The notes under the pieces were generated by a model, which was not told where the DNA came from, did not search any database, and saw only the letters and a program-made list of their open reading frames with translations. The translations under genes were made by a program, and so were the position numbers. Source: Mytilus trossulus (lineage: Eukaryota; Mollusca; Bivalvia; Mytilida; Mytilidae). From it: a stretch of 64,000 nt of DNA. The stretch is from NCBI RefSeq assembly GCF_036588685.1, contig NC_086380.1, forward strand, positions 67,654,180 through 67,718,179, read 5' to 3'. Below are positions 42,476-54,144 of the stretch, one piece after another. Numbering within the stretch: position 1 is the stretch's first letter; every line of letters begins with the position of its first letter.

Positions 42476-44490
42476 TTGTGTTAATTTATGCACATAATGT
42501 GTAATTTGAAGGACTGTCGATTTCTGTTTCAGTTGACAATCCGTATATACTTATATATTAAACTGAGCTGAGTGGGATATAAAAGAGTTTTGACTTTTTC
42601 GGCAAATCTCTCCGGCAAAGTTAACCTCAGTTGATATGGACTATTTTTAGAGGTCTCTTCTGTTCATATTTCAAATTATGTTACATTGCTTATATTCAAC
42701 CCTGAGTTTTGAAGGAAGGGTTTGGTTTCATTGTGGTTGATGAAGGTAAATATAGAAAAGCCATTTGAACGTTACATATAAGGCAGTATTTTCAATTACC
42801 ACTGTATTTTTGTGTTGTTATTGGAAATCATTGTGCTAATTGCTTGTGGATAATATCTCTGCTGGTTACTCCAGCTGGTATATTATGATACCAATCTGAA
42901 CATTTAAAAAAATATATTATAGATACATTGCAGTTCCTTTCCGACGGGCCCTAGGACTTTTTTCAATATTGTCCTACTTTCCTCTTGGTTGATACATTTC
43001 TTGCATTACCTAAGAAATCCTAACTTTTGTCAATTGTTACTTTGGTCTCAGTCTGACCATCTATAATATATGCCATTGAACGTTTAATAACAACAATCAA
43101 TTAATATTTCGACTAAAATGAGTCCTACTATGTAATACATTGACCTAATTTACCGACAAGTTATAAATAATGTATATTTTCAAACAAAAAGTCCGTATGA
43201 CAAATTGTAGTTTCATCTTTCTTAAAAAAAATATAAATTAAAGCAGCGTGAACTATGATAAAAAAAAAAGATGTCAAGCAAGAATAAATTCTCAAATTCA
43301 ATAAGTGTCACCTTTGATTATCATGGAATGAATTTCCTCTTTTTCAAAATATAAAAAATGAAGAAAGAAAGAAAATCAATCCCCAAGCTCCAATTGTGTC
43401 GAAAGGAGTTGACCTTATCCATCAACGAATCTCAATAAAATTTTAATTACAGCATATATACAAGGAAACATCTCTCTATCATCCAATTAATGAAAGTACT
43501 AACCTAATTGGAATAATGTAAAACAAATACATGTCTGTTGTTGATTTACAAATCATTTCACCAATCAGAGTTTTAACATAATAATTAACAGATGGGATTG
43601 GAGAACATAGGTTTAAAAAGAAAACGAAACAGTAAAAAGGAGCCATATACAAGTAGAATGGTTATTTGTGTCTTTTGTTTTTTTAATTACGATCGGGACG
43701 CAATGCGAAAGAATTATATCTTTAGAAAATAAAGAATACATAGGCTAAAAAATAAAGAATAAAAAATAAGATGAATGATGAAATGTTTATGAAAATCAAT
43801 TGAGAATAATGAGAAAATAAATAAAACATTTTGTCTCTGTATGTGAAAAGTTACGTTTAAATAAACCGCGATAATATAATAAATAATATATGACACATAT
43901 TGGTCGCGTGACAAATTATCTGCTGCTGCTGGGTGTAGTGATTTGTTGAATTTCAGGTATAACTTTCTTTTTAACATTCAAAACACTTGGAAAATAACTC
44001 TCTTGGTGTGTAATTAACTCGTGTTAACCACATTTGATCATAACAAGAATTTTGAAATACTAGAAATATTGTTAATCATTGATTTTCTCATTCTACTTTC
44101 GTTTTCCGTTTGCTTTAAACTTGTTTGATATCTGATTAAGTATGATTAAGATAAGAAACATATGTAACCCTAATGTCATATTTAAGTAGAAAATAATTAA
44201 ATACTTGACGATGTGCAATCAACAATAAATTTCTCTCTAAATAAAACAATAAAAGAAAGCATTAGCCCAGGAAGTTTTGACATGAAATATAATACAAATA
44301 TTTATTATGTTATACATTGTAATATAATACACTTGTCTAAAAATACATTATTGAACCGACCAACTAAAGATTTCGTGGTTGTTTAGGTACAATATATATT
44401 TTTGTTCCCATTATTTTCCTTTTTTGTTCCTCGAGCAAGGGGGATGCAGGGAACGTTCAACAGTTGATACCGGGCATTTGTCCGTCTGTC
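42476..44490. other. No gene seen
   Basis: About 2 kb of AT-rich sequence without recognisable coding or repeat structure beyond homopolymer runs. Confidence 0.4.
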
Positions 44491-44496
44491 CGTTTT

Positions 44497-46348
44497 GGCT
44501 CACCTGGCCTAAAAGGCCATGTGAGCTTTTCTCATCACTTGGCATCCGTCGTCGTCGTCTGTCGTCGTTAACAATTTTTCAAACATCATCTCCTCTGAAA
44601 CTACTGGATGGATTTAAATGAAACTTTGCATGATTGTTCCTTAGATTATCCTGCACAAAGTGTGTGCTTCGATTTTTGATCCGTCAAAAAACATGGTCGC
44701 CGTTACTTAAAATAGAACATAGGGGTCAAATGCAGTTTTTGGCTTATATCTCAAAAATGAAAGCATTTAGAGCAAATCTGACTAGGTAAAAATGTTCATA
44801 AGGTCAAGATCTATCTGCTCTGAAATTTCAGATGAATCAAACAAACCATTGTTGGGTTGCTGCCACTTAATTGGTAATTTTAAGGAAATTTTGTAGTTTT
44901 TGGTCATTATCTTGAATACTATTATAGATAAAGATAAACTGTAAACAGCAAAAATTATCAGCAAAGTAAGATCTACAAATAAGTTAGTATGACCAAAATT
45001 TTCAATTGACCCCTTAAGGGGTTATTGTTCTTTAATGACAATTTTTCACAATTTGTTCATCATATTTGCTTACTTTTAAAAAATCTACTCCCCTGAAACT
45101 ACTGAATGGATTTAGATGAAACTTAACATGATTGTTCCTTAGATTATACTGCACAAAGTGTGTGCTTCGATTTTTGATCCGTCAAAACACATGACCTTGT
45201 TACTTAAAATAGAACATGGGGGTCAAATGCAGTTTTTTGCTTATATCTCAAAAACGAAAGCATTTAGAGCAAATCCGACATGGGGGTTAACATGTTCATT
45301 AGGTCAATATCTATCAGCCGTGAAATTTTCAGATGAATCAAACAACCCATTATTGGGTTGCTGCCACTTAATATGTAATTTTAAGGAAATGTTGCAGTTT
45401 TTGGGCATTATATTGAATATTATTTTAGATACATTTAAACTGTAAACAGCAAAAATTATCAGCAAAGTAAGATCTACAAATAAGTTAGTATGACCAAAAT
45501 TTTCAATTGACCCCTTAAGGGGTTATTGTTCTTTAATGACAATTTTTCACAATTTGTTCATCATATTTGCTTACTTTTAAAGAATCTACTCCTCGGAAAC
45601 TATTGAATGGATTTGGATGAAACTTAGCATGATTGTTCCTTAGATTATCCTGCACAAAGTTTGTGCTTCGATTTTTGATCCATCAAAAAACATGGTCGCC
45701 GTTACTTAAAATAGAACATAGGGGTCAAATGCAGTTTTTTGCTTATATCTCAAAAACGAAAGCATTTAGAGCAAATCTGAAATGGGGGTAAAAATGTTTA
45801 TTAGGTCAAGGTCTACCTGTCCTGAAATTTTCAGCCGAATTGGGTAACTGGTTTTCCAGGTATAATGCCACTGAATTGATGATTTTAAAGAAATTTTGCA
45901 GTTTTTGGTTATCATCTTGAATATTATTATAGTTTAACTGTTAATGGCAAAAATGTTCAGCAAAGTAAGATCTACAAATGAGTCAAAATGACCAAAATTG
46001 TCAATTGCCCTTTAAAGACTTTTTCACAATTTGTTCATCATGTTGACTTACTTTAAAAAATCTTCTCCTTTGAAACTGCTGTATCAATTTCAGCCAAATT
46101 TAGGCTAAATGAGTTTCAGAGTATCTAGTATAAATTTAATATTCCATTGCCTTGTATGTCAAGAAACATAGCTCCTATGGCTAAAATAGAACATAGGAGA
46201 ATTTTTTTTAATTTTTTTTTGCTTTTGAAGAAAATAGGACGATTCAAAGAACATTTAAATAATTTGAAAAGCCAAAATAATCATTGATGAGAGATCTAAC
46301 CAAAAAAATTGAGGTGAGCGATTCAGCCTCTTGAGAGCCTCTTGTTTC
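44497..46348. mobile_element. Repeat element with three ~500-bp internal tandem units
   Basis: Starts at a short palindrome 'ggctcacctggcctaaaagg' and ends with 'gaggtgagcgattcagcctc', giving inverted terminal 9-mers with one mismatch. The inside holds units anchored by 'tgattgttcc' at 44631, 45129 and 45630 (periods 498 and 501) plus a diverged fourth part at 46070-46200. Each unit has 'gtgcttcgatttttgatcc', 'aaaatagaacat.ggggtcaa' and 'atctcaaaaa.gaaagcattt'. Open frames inside are repeated and not gene-like. Class unknown. Confidence 0.65.
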
Positions 46349-47165
46349 GTTAGTCTTTGTGTCCGTCCATCCGCTCTTGTAAGCGCTCTCATTTGTACAA
46401 TTCTTTGATGATTTTTATGAAACTTATATCATAGGTTTTTTATAGCAATGTTTTGGACGATTTTTTTAAAGAGTTATGTCCCATGGATGCATTAACGATA
46501 TATAATCTTGCATTGTGATCAGTCTCATTTGTTTATTTCTTGCCCGATTTTAAAGTAACTTAAATCATATGTTTGAATAAGCAAGTCTTAGACGAGTTCA
46601 AAAATCAGTGCCCTTCAATTATTTTTTAAAAGAGTGAAGCCCCTTGAAATCATTATTTATGTGTTAACGTTCTAGATCTAATGTGTACATTTTTTGTCAA
46701 TTTTTTAAAACTTAAATCATAGGTTTATATAAGCTATGCATTCGACTAGTTCGAAAATCAGCTCGATCAATAATATTTAAAAGATTAATGGCCCTTAGTA
46801 ATATTAATTATATCGAAAATTGCCTTATGAGCGCTGTAATGTGTACAATACTTGTCAGATATTTATCAAATTCATATTATAGGTTTATTTCATCAATGTT
46901 ATTAATGAGTTAGCAAAATTGATAATTATTAATTATTTTAAAAGTGGTATGCTCCTTGGAAATATTGATTATATGGCAAATAACATTGGGGAGCTCTCAT
47001 ATGTTCGATTCTTGTCAGAATTTCAGGAAGTATGTATCAATGTTTTATATCAGCAATATCTTGGACACTTTACAAAAAGTCTTATCAAATATATATATCG
47101 AATTATGCCCTTTGGAAATATAAACTTTAATGGAAATCACTTTGCTCGTGCTCCGAGCTTTTATT
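46349..47165. repeat. Tandem repeat, ~150-170 bp period, about five units
   Basis: Loose units share 'gtaagcgctctcat.tgtaca', 'aacttatatcataggttt', 'gcaatgtt.tggac' and 'gttatgcccctt.gaaat'. An 86-codon frame at 46919 lies in this repeat and is not supported as a gene. Confidence 0.55.
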
Positions 47166-47269
47166 TCTCTATGTATTGATTAAAAGATTGAAATATACAC
47201 TAAAGAAAGGGCGTTTAAGTTTTTGCCCTTGTACCGTGGGTAGATAAATAAAGGCAACAGTAGTATTGC

Positions 47270-47405
47270 TTAGTCTTTAGTTTTCTATGTTGTGTCTTCT
47301 GTACTATTAGTTGTCTGTTTTTATTTTTTATTTTAGCCATGGCGTTGTCAGTTTATTTCCGATCTATAAGTTTGACTGTTCCTCCTGGTATCTATCGTCC
47401 CTTTT
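47270..47405 (+). repeat. 3'UTR remnant of the full-length Naiad family
   Basis: 'ttagttttctatgttgtgtc', 'agccatggcgttgtcagttt' and 'gtttgactgttcctcctggt' correspond to 58079-58200. Confidence 0.7.
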
Positions 47406-48543
47406 CTATTCTTTGAGCTTTCTTACAAAATGACGAAAGGTACGAATACTTGACGAATCATACGTAAGACTCGTTTTAGGGATCTTTTATTTTGACAAAT
47501 TAAAATAGTAGTCGTTTACCTGCGGATAATTATCGTGCATGCAACGACAATTATTAAATTGGATTTTTTTAGATATATTTAGGACTTCGGGAGGTACGAT
47601 AGGTAAGAATATGATTATTGATACCACCAGGTCGGAGGAGATAACACTACAAAATGTTCTTAATATAGAGTAGTCAGCCCCTAGAAGACTAAAAACCGAC
47701 CCCTCTCCCACTCTTCAATATTACAATGTTGCACTGTTTAACATAAGAAAATGTCAAAGCAAATACATTGTCTTCTTCTCTAACAGAAACACAAATACTT
47801 CCTTGATTCAAAATTGCAAACGCTCAAAATAATAAAATGAAAATGAAAAAAAATAAATGATCTCCATACTATGCCATATGCTGGTGCTCGTTTCATAAAT
47901 TTTTTGAAACATCACCTCTCCCCTGGTAATATTCATTGCCCCCCCTAAATGTGTATATATGATACACCGGAGCAATGGAACGTTTATTGTAGCGTTTAAT
48001 TGCGTGCTGCCTATAGTCCTGAACATTCATGAAATATTAGCCACTGGATAATAAGTGACAAATTCGCGTCTATCTTCCAAACATGTGTACTGTTAAATCG
48101 TCTTATAAATTCCACAATATCTTACTGCAAAATTGTAGATTTTTTTCTTGTTATACACAGTCTTTTTTCAAAATTTATTCAACATTACTTTTTAAAAACT
48201 TTGTAGCATCATTTTGTTAGCAAATTTCGATATTCCACTTTGACAATTTGCTGAAAGTGTACTGTAACAAACAATGATAAATGTGAATCTTGTTGTTAAA
48301 TTTAGACTTACGTACTTCAGTAATGTTGTTGAAATGTTAATCATGAAACTTGTGCTTTACAAATTCCCGCGAAAATGTGTGTACTCTTGGTTTACGTAAG
48401 TTACATAAAGGACGTAAGTGTATTTGGCACTATTTTTCTCTGTTTGATTATATTAAAACATGTTTTTTTTGCGATATTATTTTTGAAAAAAATGATTTAG
48501 AAAAGAATGCTGTTTACTGGATAAAACAAAGACTCTTTTAATT
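47406..48543. other. No gene seen
   Basis: Non-coding sequence up to the TIR element; small frames lack motifs. Confidence 0.35.
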
Positions 48544-48549
48544 GTTATT
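48544..48549. repeat. Target-site duplication GTTATT, left copy
   Basis: GTTATT directly before the left terminus. The same hexamer is at 50639-50644 directly after the right terminus. Confidence 0.7.
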
Positions 48550-50638
48550 CACTGGTATTAAAGAGATAATAGTAACTGCAATTACGATTATCCGCATATG
48601 GCGACGGCAGATATAGGTAAAATCTTTACAGTCATTTTACTCAAATGTAGCAGGTTTTTGTCACTAGTTACTCAGCTGCAAGGTTTTTCTACACCATTAC
48701 ATCATATTTGAATCGTAACGGTGCACTGGAATTGTTTAAGCGCTTTGAAAATTGCCGTTGAAAAAATTCGGGATGATAATCGTAACTCGGAAAAAAGAAA
48801 ATCGTAATTATGGTATTAAAAAATGCGAAGATGATCGTAACTGGATAGTGTTTTATTGATATTGACACTAAAAACGTATATCTGATGGCAAATAATGAAA
48901 CATGTGGCACCCGTCGTGTTGCGTATGTGATTACAAATCCGGTAAATAGTCTAATTCGATAGGTCACATTCATGAAAGGGAAGGGATTGTAGTTACGACG
49001 TAAGGAACATATCCGATATCATTTGTGAAACGGTTATTCCATAACGGTCAACCATCTCGTGATGGCGTCCGTTAAATTGACGAAAAGATGATTTCAACTT
49101 CACCATTTGGAACTCTTGGTTTAATAGCTTCCTTGTGAGCAGTAACCCTCTATCAAGAAAATCATGATAGGAAATGCAAGCACGGGAATATCGTATCAAT
49201 TAGGAGATATATACCCCGTATGCAGGTGCTGCTGGAATGTTGCTACTTAGAAATGGAAATTTCACAATTGGAAAGCTGAAATCATCTCTTTTGTCGTAAA
49301 GTTTGTTTTCAACCGACCCTCATTGTCAATTTCGAGATGTATGTCAAGATATGAAGCCGACTTAAGTATCCTTTATCTCCAATTCGATGGGAAAGATGCG
49401 TTCCACATAGTCACCAAATTTTGAATTGTTTAGGGAAAGAACGTTATCTATATAGCGGAAAGTAAAGTTAAAGGATATTGCTAACATTGTACAACTTATG
49501 TTACGTAGTGGACATTTTCGTGAGTGTCGGGTGGACAAAACTGCTTGGACCGTAGTGGACAAAAAGTTTCGTAGTTGACATCAACCATATACTATGTTGA
49601 TAACATACTGAAAGTTTCATGAAACTAACTCTTGCTATTTGTTTTGCACGAATAGAATAGAAAAAAAATCAAAATCTCCAATACTTGTTTCGTAGGTGAC
49701 CGTTTTGTAGTGGACATATTTACATGTTTACAATCTCCATATTGCAATAGTAACAGGAATGATTATATTAATCAAAACACGTATCAAGCTGTACACTGAT
49801 TTTGTTTCATAATTTTAAAAACCAGATACTGAAGGAGATTTGAACCGTTTCGAAGTGGACATTAACAAAAATACGGTATCACTCTGGTCCATTTGATTTG
49901 CTCTTTTTTGTCAACAATTTAAGTGACGTTATCAAAACATCATTTCGTTTGTAAGACTTTTATGCGTATATCTCTTGCAAACTTTGAGCATAAATGTTGA
50001 AAAGGGCGTCTAGGGAAATGCCAGGAATCCATAGCTTATTAGTCCCTCTAAAAATAGTATGTTTCTTTGCTTAAAAAATGTTAAATCTAATTCAATGTAC
50101 TGACTGCTTAAAAGAATACTTGAAAAGATTAAAAGCATTTTTTTTTTCAAGTGGCTGTGACAAGAAATCACGGTTTTGTAAATAAAACGCCAATACATCG
50201 AGAGATATAAAAGTAAATTTGTTTTAAATATAAACCTCTAAGTTTCTTCATTTTTTCCCCGTTAATGTCATCAATTAACTGTACATTTGCATTTTAATAC
50301 ACACAATACCATTGAAATCTGAAAGACACATTTAATTTTTCAGTTACTATTATCCGATAAAGAAATTACGATTATCAAACAAGAAAAAATCCATAGAGTT
50401 ACGATTATCATCCCGAATATTTCAACTGCAATTTTCAAAGCGCTTAGACAATTCCAGTGCACCGTTATATTCAAATATGATGTAATGGTATAGAAAAACC
50501 TTGCAGCTGAGTAACTATTGACAAAAACATGCTACATTTAAGTAAATTGACTGTAAAGATTTTACCTATATCTGCCGTCGCCATATTTGGATAATCGTAA
50601 TAATTATTGCAGTTACTATTATCTCTTTAATACCAGTG
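48550..50638. mobile_element. TIR element, 2.1 kb, ~240-bp inverted ends, 6-bp target duplication
   Basis: Left arm 48550-48786 and right arm 50400-50638 are inverted copies starting CACTGGTATTAAAGAGATAA. They include 'gataatagtaactgcaat', 'ggcgacggcagatataggta', 'ctcagctgcaaggtttttct' and 'tttgaaaattgc.gttga'. GTTATT flanks both ends. No transposase is seen, so it is non-autonomous. The interior includes a Naiad fragment and a stretch repeating 'gtagtggaca'. The superfamily is not assigned. Confidence 0.75.
48890..49480 (-). pseudogene. Naiad RT 3' fragment nested in the TIR element
   Basis: Minus-strand copy of 57420-57990: the end of motif C, thumb and first part of the 3' UTR. The frame is broken between 49200 and 49360, and both ends are cut. 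The open piece 48993-49199 preserves the last 68 codons with a few substitutions. Confidence 0.8.
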
Positions 50639-50880
50639 GTTATTGTAGAAATGAAATACGTGTTCCCTTTACGTTCTTTCGTACCTTTCGTCAATTTGTA
50701 GGAAAGCTCTATTAGGGATTAAATGTATGTATGCCGCATCAAGTTAATACATGTATGAGTTAGACACATAACACTAAAAACTACAAAAAAAAGAATAACC
50801 TTTAGCTTTTAATTGGAAAAGAATACAAAGAACTCCTTATCGAAGAGTTTACGACATGTCTCTATTGAACATTATATAAA

Positions 50881-51013
50881 TAACACATAGCTGAGAGGGT
50901 GATAGAGCAGATTGGTACCCCGAGAAAACATTGTCAACCGCGGCGAAGCCAAGGTTGACAATGCCTTTTCGAGGGGTTTCAATCTGCTCTATCACCCTCT
51001 CAGCTATGTGTTA
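50881..51013. repeat. Near-perfect palindrome, ~59-bp arms
   Basis: Starts TAACACATAGCTGAGAGGGT and ends with its exact complement; arms match with a few differences around the loop 'gcggcgaagccaa'. Likely a foldback MITE. The palindrome predicts a very stable hairpin RNA if transcribed. Confidence 0.8.
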
Positions 51014-51438
51014 TCTAATTTATTATACTGAATGTCCTATCATGGCTTTTACAGTTTACTTTTATTTTAAAAATATTTTCTATGACGTCACGTTCATAAC
51101 AACGTTACGGGCATTAGAAAAAAAAAGAAAAGTCAAGCAAGATGTCAAAACGTAGACTTAAGCATTGTATTTAATTCCTTGGTGTAAATTCAATTCATTG
51201 TTCTTTGAATTATCGATTTCTGATTGGTCTAGCCGAGAGGATAACATTAAAAAAAATTGTCCCCCGCTCAGCCATGTGATAGATTAAATTGACACCCTCG
51301 TCTTAGCCAATCAAAATATGGCATTTTAACGTGAAGTATAATAATATGAATGATTGAATGAAAAAAAAAAACCCATTTCAAATTAATCTACACAAAAGAT
51401 TTAAGCTAATTAACGTGAAATCAATGTTTTCACTCTTC
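51014..51438. other. Upstream region and 5' UTR intron end of the second TRIM-like gene
   Basis: 51235-51300 echoes the palindrome element ('ccccgctcagccatgtgata'). The right end has a T-rich polypyrimidine tract. No other gene seen. Confidence 0.4.
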
Positions 51439-51449
51439 TTTTTTGCAGC
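51439..51449 (+). promoter_or_regulatory. 3' splice site one base before the TRIM-like start codon
   Basis: Reads ttttttgcag-c-ATG with a long pyrimidine tract before it, as in the paralogues. Confidence 0.6.
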
Positions 51450-53132
51450 ATGTCGAGTAAGTTGACCTTATGTGGAGTATGTGAATACCGCAACATCAAC
51501 AAACTCTCTGTAGTCTGGTGTTCGGAATGCGACGAAGGACTTTGTGGGGAGTGTAAAGAGCATCATGCAGTTTCGAAGGGGACCAGAGAACACATTATTG
51601 TTCAAATATCCGAGTATCAGAAGCTTCCTTTCAATATACTGAAAATTACTCAAACTTGTCCAAAGCACAATGAAAAATACGTTATATTTTGTAAGAAACA
51701 CGATTGTCCCTGTTGTAGACGATGTGTTACTGAAACGCATGACAATTGCAGAGAGTTGAACGTAATAGATGACGTTATCCAAAATGTTAAGTCTTCAAAT
51801 GCATTTTTAGAGATTGAACAAATGCTTGTGGAGGTCTCGGACAATTTACAGAGAATAAGAAAAGGTCGACAAGACAACATTCAAAGTCTGAAGGAGAACA
51901 AGACCAACATTGAAATACAGATCAAGGAGACACGAATGTTAATTAACGATCATCTCGATAAATTGCAGGAAATTCTAATGAAAGAGTTGTATGCCGCTGA
52001 GGAAAAAGAAAACAAGAAAATCAGCTGTTTAATATCATCCATACAAGAGAAAGAAAGGGAGATTACAGAATGCCAGACTAATTTAGATAACATAAAACAA
52101 CATGCCTCAGACCTCCAAACGTTCTTGGCAATGAAACACATCCAACAAGATGTAACAAACAACGAATCATTCCTAGAAGCTTTATTGAAAGAAGATAAAT
52201 TGAATCATGTGATCATTTCTTTTGAAAAAGAAAACACATTTGAATCTCTACTTACCACTCTAAACAAGATGGGAACCATTATTTTGGATTCTAGTACAAG
52301 TGATATAACACTTACAAGCAGGAAGAACAAACAAGCGCATATAATGGTACCTATGACGCCTGTTGCTACCATTGATGATCTTAAACTTACTTTAAAACAA
52401 ACAGTAAAAACTGATGGAAAGTATATCACTGGTTGCTCTTTACTTCCTGATGGCAGAATGATTTTTTCCTGCTACTCAAGTCACAATATATATGTGATGA
52501 AAACCGACGGATCGTTAGATTTTACATTACAGACAGGATCGAATACATCACATATACACTTTATAGAGGACAGTCAAAAACTTATCGTAACATCTGGCCC
52601 TAACAAGTCAATCACGACAATAAATATGAAAAACAGAAAAACTGAAAAATTGATTCAATGCGGGTCATCGGTTTATGGAATAGCTCACAACAATGGACAA
52701 TTGTTCTATAATGGATATGACAGTGGATTATGTGTTGTAAGTTTAGATGACGACTCAGTGACACAGCTAGTAAACGTTGAGTTGCGTTCGAATAGCAGCA
52801 TTGCAACATGGTCAGATCAACTTTATTATATAAACTATGATTCAGTAGTATGCTGTGATCTTCAAGGGAAACTAAAATGGAAATCAGAAATCAAACCATT
52901 TCTTCAAGGTGCACAAGGTATTACGGTAGACAATCAAGGACGTGTTTACGTATCAGGCTTTATTTCTCACAATGTCGTTGTTATTTCACCAGACGGAAAC
53001 AAACACAGGGTGTTGCCTTTAGAGAAAGATGGTATTAAAAATCCACAAGCTTTGTTCTTTGATCGAACAAATAACAAGCTACTAGTTGCGAATATAACAA
53101 AAGAGGCATTTCTTTATGACGTTTCAAGTTAA
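51450..53132 (+). CDS. TRIM-like protein without RING: two B-boxes, coiled coil, C-terminal beta-propeller
   Basis: 560 aa, the same length and domain order as the minus-strand paralogue, and clearly homologous throughout. B-box 1 is CGVCEYRNINKLSVVWCSEC...CGEC (residues 8-48), B-box 2 CPKHNEKYVIFCKKHDCPCC (70-89) with ETHDNC, then coiled coil ~105-250 rich in E/K/L, and NHL-like blades with CSLLPDGRMIFSCY, GLCVVSLDDDSVTQL, GITVDNQGRVYVSGF, VVVISPDGNKHRVL and PQALFFDRTNNKLLVAN. There is no RING. The coding part is one exon; the acceptor before ATG suggests a spliced leader exon upstream. The pseudogene at 14866 derives from this lineage. Such proteins are probably cytosolic scaffolds or RNA/protein-binding regulators. 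The immune role known for some bivalve relatives is inference here. Confidence 0.85.
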   Translation: MSSKLTLCGVCEYRNINKLSVVWCSECDEGLCGECKEHHAVSKGTREHIIVQISEYQKLPFNILKITQTCPKHNEKYVIFCKKHDCPCCRRCVTETHDNCRELNVIDDVIQNVKSSNAFLEIEQMLVEVSDNLQRIRKGRQDNIQSLKENKTNIEIQIKETRMLINDHLDKLQEILMKELYAAEEKENKKISCLISSIQEKEREITECQTNLDNIKQHASDLQTFLAMKHIQQDVTNNESFLEALLKEDKLNHVIISFEKENTFESLLTTLNKMGTIILDSSTSDITLTSRKNKQAHIMVPMTPVATIDDLKLTLKQTVKTDGKYITGCSLLPDGRMIFSCYSSHNIYVMKTDGSLDFTLQTGSNTSHIHFIEDSQKLIVTSGPNKSITTINMKNRKTEKLIQCGSSVYGIAHNNGQLFYNGYDSGLCVVSLDDDSVTQLVNVELRSNSSIATWSDQLYYINYDSVVCCDLQGKLKWKSEIKPFLQGAQGITVDNQGRVYVSGFISHNVVVISPDGNKHRVLPLEKDGIKNPQALFFDRTNNKLLVANITKEAFLYDVSS

Positions 53133-54144
53133 TGAGCTGATACGATATTCTCTTTGAAAAGAAACATAATATAACCTTTGCTTTTTGTATGTTTTGTGTT
53201 GTACATGTACTCATTTTGTGTCATGGATGGATATTCCGTATCCTTTGTTTTTCTATCATATAAAAATGTGTTGAAGTCTTGAACATTCGATGTTCATACA
53301 CCCAGTCTTTTGTTTAACTTCAAGTGATTTAGTCGTAAAACATGTAATTGCTTTAAAACAATCACACTTACAACATATGAAGTAGAAGCAATAATTAATA
53401 AAGAAATAAATTTAAAAAATATTGTTATTGTTTTGGTCTGTTTTTGAGATCAAGTATACCCCTTAGAGATTGGTAATATGATGTAGATAAATTCAGCAAC
53501 TCTTATTGGATATTGATTTATTTAGTGAACTGATTTTGGATGAATCACAGTGTATGGTCACCAAACCTACAAAGTGAAAACGGATGATCGTTTTAAAATT
53601 TAAGAATTGAGTATGATAATTTAAATTGATCTTCTATAACTTCACTTCAGTTATTTCCCATTTTACCATGTCGGGCCTTTTATAACCTGCTATGCAGTAT
53701 GGCTGTTAAGCTCATTGTTGAAGGCCATACGGTAACCTATAGTTGCTAAAATGTATGTTTTTTTGGGTCTCTATTGATAGTTGTCCCAATGGCAATCATA
53801 CAACATTCTCTGGATTTTAATATTACTTTGTAATTCATAGTTATTGATGATATGCGTCTTTTTTCAAACTGATATAAAAATTTGGCACGAATGAACGTAA
53901 TAAGTGTATTTGACAACAAAAATAATGAATATTTTAATATTAAAAAAGAGACGTTCATCTTTAAATAATACCATAATCAAAAATAAAATAGCTTATTTTT
54001 CCTTTTCTTAATATTGATATACAGATTCATATTTCTCCACAGGTGGTTAGATATCGATGATTTATTAGACAATCTAGATAGAAAACATTTAGAAATCAAA
54101 TGGAAAATGATAATGAAAACAGCATATTGAAATAAGATGATGTG
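53133..54144. other. 3' flank of the TRIM-like gene; no other gene
   Basis: AATAAA occurs at about 53402-53407. 53700-53815 is another copy of the 'ggccatacggtaacctatag...gcaatcatacaac' interspersed family. The rest is AT-rich. Confidence 0.45.

Noticed and set aside
44379..45445. Small frames of 80-95 codons in the 500-bp units
   Set aside because: They differ between units and are interrupted, so there is no sign of protein constraint.
46919..47179. 86-codon frame
   Set aside because: Lies in the ~150-170 bp tandem repeat; no family motif.
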